This document shows positions 45,341 to 53,546 of a DNA stretch of 64,000 bases, piece after piece. Source of the DNA: Bacillota bacterium (GTDB taxonomy: Bacteria; Bacillota; Clostridia; Lachnospirales; Lachnospiraceae); assembly GCA_023437365.1 (NCBI GenBank), contig JAEZGK010000028.1:1-64000 (forward strand). The letters are read 5' to 3'. Position 1 is the first letter of the stretch; every line of letters starts with the position of its first letter. A model generated the notes under the pieces. That model was not told the origin of the DNA. It did not search any database and saw nothing but the letters and a program-made list of their open reading frames with translations. The position numbers and the translations under genes were made by a program.

Positions 45341-45874
45341 ATGATAAAGAGATTAATTAAAAGTATAAGCTTTTGGATAATTCTATCTGAAACGTTCCTA
45401 GTTATAATACTATACATAAGGGGATTTCGAATTACATATGCGCCAGAGTTAGTGAGCGATTGGAACGCCATAGGTGCTACAGGTCAATGGGCATCTGCTG
45501 TTGTTGGAGTATTTATTCCAATAGCCATAGTTTTTATACAAAATCAATTGGATAAAAACAAGAAAGATATTGGAGAATCCAATTTAAAGATATATGAAGA
45601 AATAGGTAAGTTAAAAGAAAGATATGAACAAATTGGTACTCAAACAGAGGATACCGATGAAATAAAAAGAGATAAACTGAAAAAAAAAGCATTGAAAATT
45701 ATAGATATTGGTATGATGGTAAATACCATAAAGATATCGGATCAAATGGGATTGAGTATAGAAGAAACATATGATTTACTTGAAGAAATGTTAAGACATG
45801 ATAGAACAATAAGTGCGGCAGGACAAGTAAGAAAGGAACGCATGAATGATATTTTGTGGCTACGAAAAAAGTAA
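45341..45874 (+). CDS. Unknown membrane protein in the restriction operon
   Basis: A 177-residue protein with two N-terminal membrane helices (about 10-28 and 50-70), then a charged coiled-coil (about 75-125) and a C-terminal helical part. I do not recognise it. It sits between hsdS and the GIY-YIG gene and runs in the same direction, so it probably belongs to the operon. Membrane proteins in defence operons often act as effectors, but that is only inference here. Confidence 0.65.
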   Translation: MIKRLIKSISFWIILSETFLVIILYIRGFRITYAPELVSDWNAIGATGQWASAVVGVFIPIAIVFIQNQLDKNKKDIGESNLKIYEEIGKLKERYEQIGTQTEDTDEIKRDKLKKKALKIIDIGMMVNTIKISDQMGLSIEETYDLLEEMLRHDRTISAAGQVRKERMNDILWLRKK

Positions 45875-45922
45875 CTTATTAGTAAGCTAAATTGGTATTT
45901 ATAATATATGGATGGAGGAGCT

Positions 45923-46768
45923 ATGGCATCATTATTTTTATCTGATATTTTACGCCATAATGAAATAGATCCGCAGGAGGTAAAACTAATAAGACATGCA
46001 TTAAGTGATGAAGGATTTAGAGATTGTTATAATAAAGGCATGATTAAAGAGTATACCCAGCAACAAAAAAGTGGATTTTCAAATGGATATAAATACTGGA
46101 TTGTATTTATAAGTGATACGGGTACTTATTGCAAATTCTTTGCATGCTATAAGGTTATAGGATCAACTCCGGACACTATTGAGAATATGCCGGTTAATTT
46201 CCCTCATCCAGAGTGGTATAAGGGAGATAATGAATGTTTTAATCTCGAAGAGGTTGAAGGGTTAAAAGATCTGAAAGACAGGTTGATTATTGACTGGGGA
46301 AAAGGAACAAGAACATGGGCTCAAAAAGGCACGAATGATAAGGCTATTATAGCACTTCAAGCCAATCCTAAAATGGTCTTTAATGGATTTGAGAAATTGG
46401 TACTAACCTACGATGAACTGAAAGAAATCTTAAATGATACCATTACATATTCCGAATGGCATACTGCACTCTCATCGGTTAATGCAATTTATCTAATTGT
46501 TGATAGAAAAAATGGGAAACAGTATGTAGGAAGCGCCTATGGAAAAGATGGATTACTGGGGCGATGGTCAATATATGCTGCAACCGGACATGGCAATAAT
46601 AAGCTTATGAAGGAAGTTGTCTGTACACACCAGGATAGGTACAAAGAATTTCAGTTTTCGATACTGCAGATTCTTCCAAAGAACTTAACTGATGATGAGA
46701 TAATTAACATTGAAACATTATACAAGAAAAAGCTGCTTTCGAAAGAGTTTGGCATGAATGACAATTAA
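45923..46768 (+). CDS. GIY-YIG nuclease family protein
   Basis: A 281-residue protein with a C-terminal GIY-YIG nuclease domain (about 188-270): AIYLIVD and YVGSAYG give the two family motifs, GLLGRW the catalytic arginine, GHGNNK a conserved turn and NIETLYKKKL the metal-binding glutamate (about 263). The first about 185 residues are an unrecognised domain, perhaps for target recognition. TGGAGGAG precedes the ATG at 45923. It lies between hsdS and hsdR and could cut DNA independently of HsdR. Confidence 0.88.
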   Translation: MASLFLSDILRHNEIDPQEVKLIRHALSDEGFRDCYNKGMIKEYTQQQKSGFSNGYKYWIVFISDTGTYCKFFACYKVIGSTPDTIENMPVNFPHPEWYKGDNECFNLEEVEGLKDLKDRLIIDWGKGTRTWAQKGTNDKAIIALQANPKMVFNGFEKLVLTYDELKEILNDTITYSEWHTALSSVNAIYLIVDRKNGKQYVGSAYGKDGLLGRWSIYAATGHGNNKLMKEVVCTHQDRYKEFQFSILQILPKNLTDDEIINIETLYKKKLLSKEFGMNDN

Positions 46769-46833
46769 TGTGAAACTCTATAAGTATTAATCAACACATG
46801 TTTGTTCATCAGATTAATCGAGGAGGCGTAAGT

Positions 46834-48018
46834 ATGCATCAATTGGTTGAAATAGCAAAAGAGAGATGCTATTTGAATTCACATCAATATGTAAAGATTA
46901 TTATTCCTGATAATAAAGAAACAGGGGAATTTTATTTTAGGGCTGAAAAGTTGATTCGTAATATAATCGATTATCCTCATGCATTACTTCTCGCAAGCTT
47001 AATGGATACGAATGTTGATGCTAATGTAGCTTGGACAATTCCCAATAGAGTTTTTGAGGTGTGTGGCAAATTTGATATCCAGTCACTATACAATATACCT
47101 TTAGAGCGTTATGAGTTATGGTTTTCTGGAAATCCGTCATGGCATCGGCACCCGATTAAGAAGGCAAAGGTTTTTTATGATGCTGTTCATAAGATTGTTG
47201 AAGATAGCGAGTTACAAGGGGACGCATCAAGATTATGGAAGGACAAACCTAGTAGCCAGAATTTAATAACTCGCCTTCTAAAATTCGATGGTTGTGGCTT
47301 TAAAATTGCAAATATGATTCCCAATATACTTCTGCGCTATTATGGAGTTGAATTGCAGGAATATGAAAATATAGATATAGCACCAGATGTGCATACGGTT
47401 AGAGTATTTGGAAGATTAGGTCTTGTACCTATGATTGAAAATGAAGAGGCGGCAAAAATATATACAATAGTTAAAGCACGGGAATTAAATAAAAGCTTTC
47501 CGGGAGTAGTGGACGGTCTGTGCTGGGAAGTTGGTAAATATTATTGTAGACCTAATAATCCAAAGTGCATGGAATGTCCGCTAAATTCGTTTTGTGAGTC
47601 TAGAGTAAAGTCTGTGCCAGAACAAATGTTGTATATCAGAAAAGAAATACATCAAAATAAAAAAGAAGGTGTCACTGAAGGATTCTCATTGGAAGAACTC
47701 AAGGATGAGTTTACTTCTTTTCAACAGCTAAAAGGAAGAAATCCTGATCGAATTAAAGAAGATAGATCATGGTCATTTACACATTATCATCATAATATAG
47801 GGATTGGGTTCTGGGACAGTTTTAGAGATGAAGAAGGTCTGGAAAAGTGCAGAAAATGCATGGAGAATGTAGCTAAAAATGGAGGACTTTCAGGTAAAGG
47901 CGTTAAAGATCCGAAAGGATATGCTGCTACATATCTTGCATCTGTTGCAAGATTAAAAGCATTTTTCGATGAGAAATATGGCGGAGTTGATAATTATTTA
48001 TCGTTACACGGTGATTGA
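46834..48018 (+). CDS. Endonuclease III-like HhH-GPD protein with Fe-S cluster and extra C-terminal domain
   Basis: A 394-residue protein of the endonuclease III/HhH-GPD glycosylase superfamily. FDGCGFKIANM holds the hairpin and catalytic lysine K157, and IAPDVHTVRV the catalytic aspartate D185, both aligning with E. coli K120 and D138. A C-X6-C-X2-C-X5-C cluster at C238, C245, C248 and C254 is the standard 4Fe-4S motif. Residues about 265-394 are an extra domain with RSWSFTHYHHNIGIGFWDSF, not found in normal Nth (about 210 residues). AGGAGG supports the start at 46834. Its place inside a restriction operon suggests recognition of modified or damaged bases. Confidence 0.85.
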   Translation: MHQLVEIAKERCYLNSHQYVKIIIPDNKETGEFYFRAEKLIRNIIDYPHALLLASLMDTNVDANVAWTIPNRVFEVCGKFDIQSLYNIPLERYELWFSGNPSWHRHPIKKAKVFYDAVHKIVEDSELQGDASRLWKDKPSSQNLITRLLKFDGCGFKIANMIPNILLRYYGVELQEYENIDIAPDVHTVRVFGRLGLVPMIENEEAAKIYTIVKARELNKSFPGVVDGLCWEVGKYYCRPNNPKCMECPLNSFCESRVKSVPEQMLYIRKEIHQNKKEGVTEGFSLEELKDEFTSFQQLKGRNPDRIKEDRSWSFTHYHHNIGIGFWDSFRDEEGLEKCRKCMENVAKNGGLSGKGVKDPKGYAATYLASVARLKAFFDEKYGGVDNYLSLHGD

Positions 48019-48160
48019 TATTTTTACGAGATGAAAGAACAGGGAGCTCCCATCAGACTGGAAACGCAGAATAGACCTATAATCAGGTTTATTGGTACTC
48101 GATCGTTAGATATGGTAAATGCTAGAAATCTTGTCAATCATACTTAGGGGGAGAAATACT

Positions 48161-51100
48161 ATGCCATTTACAGAGGAATCATTTGAAAATGCTTTAATAG
48201 AAGAATTTGAATCCATGGGGTTTCATCATCTCTATGGACCAAATATTATAAGAGATTACCATCAAGTAATCTTGGAGGAATACTTCTATGAGGCAATGTT
48301 TCAGATTAATCCGGGAATCACAACAGAGATAGCCGAAGATGCCTATAAGCAGATACACAATATAGGTTTAGTTAAGCTTGCTGAGATTAATCAGGTATTT
48401 CATAAGCTTCTTGTAGAAGGTGTACCGGTACCCTATCGTCAAGATAATGAGAACCGTACCTTTCAAGTGAAATTGATTGATTTTAATACCCCTAAGAATA
48501 ATGACTTCAGAGTAATAAATCAATATACCGTAATTGAATATAAGACAAAGAGACCTGATATTTTAATTTTTATTAATGGTATCCCGTTGGTTTTATTTGA
48601 ACTTAAAAGTACAGTCTCAGAAGATGCAACCATGGAGTATGCTTACAATCAGGTAAAGAATTACCAGATGGATATCCCTACCCTTTTTAATTACAATGCA
48701 TTCAATGTGATTTCAGATGGTGTGAATGCAAGCATGGGATCTATTACAGCGGATTATACCAGATACATGACATGGAAATCTAAAAATGGCGAACCTCCGG
48801 CAAAAGACTTCAATCCAATTGGTGTACTTATGGAGGGGGTATTTAAGAAAGAACGGTTACTCGATATCATCCGTAATTTTATCGTATATCAAGAGGTTAA
48901 GGGAAAGACGGTCAAGATTGTTGCCGGATACCATCAGTATTTCGCTGTCAAAAAAGCAGTTGAAAGAACGAAGCTTGCATTACAAAAGAATGATAAGAAG
49001 GTTGGTGTAGTGTGGCATACTCAGGGAAGCGGTAAAAGCTTTTCTATGGTGTTTTATACAGGAATTATCGTAAGTAATCCAGAATTCAGTAATCCTACAA
49101 TTGTTGTGCTTACAGATCGGAATGATCTAGATAGTCAATTATATAATACATTTGCAGCATGTTCGAAGCTTTTGCTCAGGCAAGAGCCAAAACAAGCTCA
49201 GGATAGAAATAATCTGAAAGATCTTCTGAGTGTGAATGCAGGAGGGATTGTTTTTACTACTATTCAGAAGTTTGAAGAGAGCCCGGAAGTATTAACTGAT
49301 CGTAAAAATGTTATCTTCATTGCAGATGAGGCTCATCGTTCTCAGTATGGGCTAGATGCAAAGCTGAACCGTGAAACAGGTGAATGGAAATACGGATATG
49401 CAAAGAATATGCGTGATGCTCTTCCGAATGCAACCTTTATCGGATTTACAGGAACACCAATCGATAAGGATGACAAATCCACAGTAGAGATTTTCGGCGA
49501 TTATATTGATGTATATGATATGACTCAGGCAGTAGAAGACGGTGCTACTGTTCCTATTTACTATGAGAATCGAACAGCTAAGTTGAAACTAGATGAGACG
49601 ATATTGAAGCAGATTGACGATGAATATGGAAAGATGAGCGAGGAAACTACTGAGCTGATCATTGAGAAGTCAAAAAAGGATCTTTCTAAGTTTGAGACCA
49701 TCATTGGTTCTAAGCAAAGACTTGATATGCTGTCAGAAGATATCATTGCCCACTATGAAGACAGAAAATATGTCCTGTCAGGTAAGGCAATGATTGTCTG
49801 TATGTCTCGTAAGATTGCAATTGATCTGTATAAGATTATCTTGAAGAAACGCCCGAATTGGGACAAGATGGTCAAGGTGGTTCTGACTGAAAGTAATAAA
49901 GACGATGAATCATGGCACGATATAGTTGGAAATAAAGAATATCGTAAAGAACTTGCATATGAATTCAAAGATGAAAATAGTGAATTCAAGATTGCGATTG
50001 TTGTTGATATGTGGCTTACCGGATTTGATGTACCATCAATGGCTACCATGTACATAGACAAGCCAATGAAAGGTCACAACCTAATGCAGGCGATTGCAAG
50101 GGTTAACCGTGTATATAAGGACAAGGAAGCCGGTCTTATCGTTGATTACATAGGTATGGCAGCAGAACTGAAAACTGCATTGAATCAATATACCAACCGA
50201 GATAAGGATAAAGTACCGGATTTAAGTAAAGCATTACAAATCGCATTAGAAAAGCTTGAAATAATGAGAGACTTTTTCTATGGATTTGACTATACAGCTT
50301 TCTTTGGAGAATCCAACAGGGAACGTTTAGATATTCTGCTTAAGGGTGTTAATTATATTCTTGGTCATGAAGAGGAAGAGAAGAAAGTCTTCATCCGAGA
50401 AGCCACTGCCCTTAGCCAGTCGGAAACATTGTGCAGAAGTCTTATCTCTGAAGATATCAAAAAGGAGATTGAGTATTTCAAAGGGGTGAAAGCCGGTGTT
50501 TGCAAAGTGACTACCGGTACTGGACTTACAGCCAATGAGGTGAATTCGAGAATTGAAGCCATCCTGGAACAGGCTATTCAGCAAGATGGCGTTGTCAATG
50601 TGTTTACTGCAGCAGGAAAGAAGAATCCGGAGATATCCATACTTTCGGACGAATACATGAAGAGTATCCGCAATATGAAACACAAAAATATCGCGGCAGA
50701 ACTATTAAGGAAGTTATTAGAAGACAATATCCGAGTAATGGGCAGAACCGGTATAGTTCAGGCAGAATTATTCTCCAAAAAGATAAAAGCATTATTGAAG
50801 CAGTACAACAATCGCCTAATAACAAGTGCAGAAGTAATAGAAGAGCTACTTAAGTTGTCACAAGAAATGGTTACATCCTATTCTGCGGGTGATGCGAAGG
50901 GGCTATCGGTTGAGGAATACGCCTTCTATAATGCATTAGCAGCTGATCCGAAAGTGTTGGAAGAGATGCAGGATTCAGTCTTAGTGGATATGGCACATGA
51001 ACTAACAGATATGATTCGAAAGAACCGCACAGTGGATTGGGATAAGAAAGAGTCAGCACGAGCAGCTATGAGGTCAATGGTTAAGAGGTTGCTTAGAAAA

Positions 51101-51193
51101 TATAAGTATCCACCGGAACAGGCTCAGGGAGCTATAGAGATAGTAATTAAGCAGGCAGAATTGATGAGTAGTAACATGGAGATTAATTTATGA
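48161..51193 (+). CDS. hsdR: Type I restriction subunit HsdR
   Basis: The motor and nuclease subunit, 1010 residues. The N-terminal nuclease has the PD-(D/E)xK motif in RPDILIFINGIPLVLFELKS (about 125-145). The translocase has Walker A TQGSGKS (about 286), DEAH-type IADEAHRS (about 387), GFTGTPID and the C-terminal ARVNRVYKDKEAG motif. HsdR with HsdM and HsdS cuts unmethylated foreign DNA after translocation. AGGGGGAG before the ATG at 48161 favours it over the upstream codons. Length is normal. It is separated from hsdS by three unrelated genes. Confidence 0.97.
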   Translation: MPFTEESFENALIEEFESMGFHHLYGPNIIRDYHQVILEEYFYEAMFQINPGITTEIAEDAYKQIHNIGLVKLAEINQVFHKLLVEGVPVPYRQDNENRTFQVKLIDFNTPKNNDFRVINQYTVIEYKTKRPDILIFINGIPLVLFELKSTVSEDATMEYAYNQVKNYQMDIPTLFNYNAFNVISDGVNASMGSITADYTRYMTWKSKNGEPPAKDFNPIGVLMEGVFKKERLLDIIRNFIVYQEVKGKTVKIVAGYHQYFAVKKAVERTKLALQKNDKKVGVVWHTQGSGKSFSMVFYTGIIVSNPEFSNPTIVVLTDRNDLDSQLYNTFAACSKLLLRQEPKQAQDRNNLKDLLSVNAGGIVFTTIQKFEESPEVLTDRKNVIFIADEAHRSQYGLDAKLNRETGEWKYGYAKNMRDALPNATFIGFTGTPIDKDDKSTVEIFGDYIDVYDMTQAVEDGATVPIYYENRTAKLKLDETILKQIDDEYGKMSEETTELIIEKSKKDLSKFETIIGSKQRLDMLSEDIIAHYEDRKYVLSGKAMIVCMSRKIAIDLYKIILKKRPNWDKMVKVVLTESNKDDESWHDIVGNKEYRKELAYEFKDENSEFKIAIVVDMWLTGFDVPSMATMYIDKPMKGHNLMQAIARVNRVYKDKEAGLIVDYIGMAAELKTALNQYTNRDKDKVPDLSKALQIALEKLEIMRDFFYGFDYTAFFGESNRERLDILLKGVNYILGHEEEEKKVFIREATALSQSETLCRSLISEDIKKEIEYFKGVKAGVCKVTTGTGLTANEVNSRIEAILEQAIQQDGVVNVFTAAGKKNPEISILSDEYMKSIRNMKHKNIAAELLRKLLEDNIRVMGRTGIVQAELFSKKIKALLKQYNNRLITSAEVIEELLKLSQEMVTSYSAGDAKGLSVEEYAFYNALAADPKVLEEMQDSVLVDMAHELTDMIRKNRTVDWDKKESARAAMRSMVKRLLRKYKYPPEQAQGAIEIVIKQAELMSSNMEINL

Positions 51194-51338
51194 TATATAC
51201 AAAATACCAGCCCAAATGATAGTAGTAATATGGAGTAAGATATAACTGTGCCTCGCGAAAAATACAAAGTATATTATGAAGGGGGCAAGAGTAAGGAGAA
51301 CCAATTATTAAAAATACTAAGGAAAAGGAGCGAGGTTA

Positions 51339-52004
51339 ATGGACAATCATGATAATGAAATGATAAATGACATTGATCAGAGCCGTGAAATCAAAATAGG
51401 TACTAAAAACAGTAAAAAGGCGAATAGAAAATGGTTTTTACCAATTCTAATTATAGTTTTAATTGTGGGTACCGGAATTCTTTTTAAATCTTGGTTGATT
51501 GACGGACGTAAAAGTAAGGAAGAAATATTAACTGTATCTACATTAGAAAAGATAATCAATATTAGTGAATTATCTACGTTTGAAGCCGTTTATAATGGAA
51601 TTGCTAAAGGGATGAATGCAAACAATCCGGATCAATTGGATTATTATGTATCATATCAGGCAAAAGTATATGCAGGGTTTGATTTCGAAAAAGTAAAAAT
51701 TACTATGGATGAAGATTCAAAAAAAATCACAGTTACTATTCCAGAGATAGAAATAACCGATATAAATGTAGATATTGGTTCGTTAGATTATATTTTTATA
51801 AATAAGAAAGCAAATAAGAGTACCGTATCGGGAAAAGCATATAAAGAATGCATAGCTGATGCTACAAATGAAAGTGAAAAAGAAGCAGCAATTTATGACT
51901 TGGCAGAACAAAATGCAAAAAATATCATGAAAGCTTTAATAAATCCATTCATCGAGCAATTAGATTCAGATTATGAGTTGGAAATAAGTTGGGGGGATGT
52001 ATGA
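51339..52004 (+). CDS. DUF4230 membrane-anchored protein
   Basis: A 221-residue protein with one N-terminal membrane helix (about 32-52) and a large outer domain: TLEKIINISELSTFEAVYNGIAK, then ITVTIPEIEITDINVD and EQNAKNIMKALINPF. This pattern fits DUF4230. It overlaps the next, paralogous gene by 4 bp. Function unknown; it has no clear restriction role and may be passenger cargo of the island. Confidence 0.75.
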   Translation: MDNHDNEMINDIDQSREIKIGTKNSKKANRKWFLPILIIVLIVGTGILFKSWLIDGRKSKEEILTVSTLEKIINISELSTFEAVYNGIAKGMNANNPDQLDYYVSYQAKVYAGFDFEKVKITMDEDSKKITVTIPEIEITDINVDIGSLDYIFINKKANKSTVSGKAYKECIADATNESEKEAAIYDLAEQNAKNIMKALINPFIEQLDSDYELEISWGDV

Positions 52005-52660
52005 TGAGAATAAGAAGAATTGTGTTAGTTGTCATAACTTTTGCATTATCATTCACCTGCATTTCCTGCAATAAAACGGAAGAACAGCTGAAAGTAATAA
52101 AACCACAAATTTCTCAAATGAGATCTATTTGTGAACTGGCTACAATGGAGTGTTATTACCATAATGTTGCCAAATTTACTGAAAAAGATGCGGAAGGGTT
52201 CTGGCTATGGAAAAAGGACAAACATTTCTGGATTGAATATAGTGGAGTTGTAAAGATTGGATTAGATGCAACATTGGTAACTTTGGAGGTGAAAGAGGAC
52301 TCTGTTACTATAACAATTCCCAATGCTAAAGTGCTTGGTAAAGAAGTTGATTCCACTTCTCTTACAGAAGACGCATATTTTGTGGATGGAGATTCTGCTA
52401 AAATAGGGGTAGAAGATGAAACAAAAGCTTTAGGATTAGCGCAGGATAATATGGTTAAGACAGCATCTGAAGACTCAACATTGTTAGCAAGTGCTCAGCA
52501 AAGAGCCCAGACATTGTTAGAAGAATATGTTACCAATATTGGTGATGCGATTGGAAAAGAGTATTCAATTGAATGGAAATATATTAATGCAGATGAGCAG
52601 GATTCGGAAAAAACACCTGAAGAATCATCTGTTTCAGAGGAAGCTAAAGAGATGGAATAA
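52001..52660 (+). CDS. DUF4230 lipoprotein
   Basis: A 219-residue lipoprotein paralogous to the preceding gene. A signal peptide ends in SCN, with the lipid cysteine near residue 22, followed by the same domain (MRSICELATMECYYHNVAK, then VTITIPNAKVLGKEVD) and an acidic tail rich in Glu and Ser. It overlaps the upstream gene (ATGA), so the two are cotranslated and probably form a pair at the membrane. Confidence 0.75.
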   Translation: MMRIRRIVLVVITFALSFTCISCNKTEEQLKVIKPQISQMRSICELATMECYYHNVAKFTEKDAEGFWLWKKDKHFWIEYSGVVKIGLDATLVTLEVKEDSVTITIPNAKVLGKEVDSTSLTEDAYFVDGDSAKIGVEDETKALGLAQDNMVKTASEDSTLLASAQQRAQTLLEEYVTNIGDAIGKEYSIEWKYINADEQDSEKTPEESSVSEEAKEME

Positions 52661-52721
52661 TCACAGAATTCTGTTATTGGTAGGATTAACAAATCCTTTG
52701 TTGGTACTTAATTTAGCTCTA

Positions 52722-52780
52722 TGCTACCAAACGGCACCTAATCATTCTAATTGACCGTCTTTTAGGTGCCAAACTGGTAG
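52722..52780. repeat. Inverted repeat near island right end
   Basis: CTACCA and GGCACCTAA on the left pair with TTAGGTGCC and TGGTAG on the right around an internal loop and a 20-nt terminal loop. GCCATTTGGTAGTC near the left end of the island (38472-38485) resembles GCCAAACTGGTAGTC here. Its role is unknown. Confidence 0.45.
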
Positions 52781-52928
52781 TCGCCAGATAACGCTATTTG
52801 ATCATACTTGACTATACCTGCCGAATAGAAAATCACCGATCCTTAATCGGTATGCCTCTTGACCGCAGACATTATCGTATTTTCGTCACCCATCCTGGCG
52901 ACTATCGCCTACCCATATGACACATAAA

Positions 52929-52957
52929 AAGCGCATCGGCTCTCGAGCTGTGCGCTT
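52929..52957 (-). terminator. Terminator in copy C of the tRNA-linked element
   Basis: AAGCGCA pairs with TGCGCTT, with further inner pairing, and is followed on the minus strand by TTTTTA. It stands in the same place relative to the tRNA remnant as the terminator at 35028-35056 but with a different stem sequence. Confidence 0.7.
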
Positions 52958-52969
52958 AATTATTCTACA

Positions 52970-53160
52970 GCGGATAATCGGGAAAAGCCTTGCCTAAAAC
53001 CATGGCAAGGCTTAGGAAGAACAAAAGACGCTCACCAGTGGGTTCGCGCTTTTCTTCTTCCCGCTTCACTTATATAATTGCTTACATGGGAAAAGACCTG
53101 TGACACACGCTTTGATGTGTCACAGGTCTTTTCCCATGTAAGCGGATAACGGGAATCGAA
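52970..53160 (-). repeat. tRNA-linked structured element, copy C
   Basis: In tRNA direction this holds: the tRNA 3' end, a perfect 28-bp hairpin (53080-53107 with 53116-53143), a GGAAGAA hairpin (53015-53021 with 53055-53061), a perfect 10-bp hairpin (52985-52994 with 53004-53013), then a tRNA 3'-end remnant (52971-52984) and the terminator. The inner hairpins match those of copy A in place but not in sequence, so pairing is preserved by paired changes. Confidence 0.75.
53137..53160. repeat. Candidate attachment-site repeat, right copy
   Basis: Identical to 38338-38361 over 24 bases and overlapping the 3' end of the tRNA-Gly gene. Confidence 0.65.
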
Positions 53161-53211
53161 CCCGCATCTCAAGCTTGGGAAGCTCGCATTCTACCACTGA
53201 ACCATATCCGC
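53142..53211 (-). tRNA. tRNA-Gly(CCC)
   Basis: Seventy bases fold as a complete cloverleaf: a 7-bp acceptor stem GCGGATA/TATCCGC, a 4-bp D stem, a 5-bp anticodon stem CGAGC/GCTTG with loop TTCCCAA (anticodon CCC, reading GGG), and a T arm with the TTCGATT loop. The base after the acceptor stem is T, as expected for the glycine discriminator. CCA is not encoded. A 28-bp hairpin follows at once. The 3' end is the repeated sequence that borders the accessory region. Confidence 0.95.
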
Positions 53212-53232
53212 ATTGCTAATCCGCATAGTACT

Positions 53233-53260
53233 ATTTTATTCCTACCGTCAGAAAAGTCAA
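53233..53260 (-). promoter_or_regulatory. Promoter of tRNA-Gly
   Basis: Read on the minus strand, TTGACT (53255-53260), 16 bp, TAAAAT (53233-53238) lies 21 bp before the mature 5' end. Confidence 0.65.
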
Positions 53261-53546
53261 GAAGAAGTATGCGACATAGGATAAAAAAATATATGACACG
53301 GACTAAAAAATCTGAAATACGGGAATAATTAATATGAAACAGCAGATCAATAGGGAGAACCCCTCCTGCATTATGCATCAAGCCCGGAAGCTCATAACTT
53401 CGATCAGGAAACAAGGCGTAGTCAATATGCGAATATCAACCTGGGCAGATTTTGTATATATTTGGTTGCAAAATAATTGGGCAAGGCAGGGAAATGAGGA
53501 ATAATTAAAATATTATCTGAGAAGAATATATTTTGAGGTGATAATA
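53261..53546. other. Intergenic region, no gene seen
   Basis: Nothing beyond the tRNA promoter and the GAGGTG binding site of the next gene was found here. Confidence 0.5.

Noticed and set aside
52527..52754. 75-codon plus-strand frame after the DUF4230 lipoprotein
   Set aside because: Out of frame with the real gene and running through the inverted repeat.
34889..53211. CRISPR array or insertion sequence explanation for the repeats
   Set aside because: Copies are few, unequal and bounded by tRNA remnants; no spacers, no transposase and no terminal inverted repeats with target duplications are seen.
34889..53211. Search for an integrase or recombinase gene in the island
   Set aside because: All long frames were assigned to other families; none shows tyrosine or serine recombinase motifs, so no integrase is reported.
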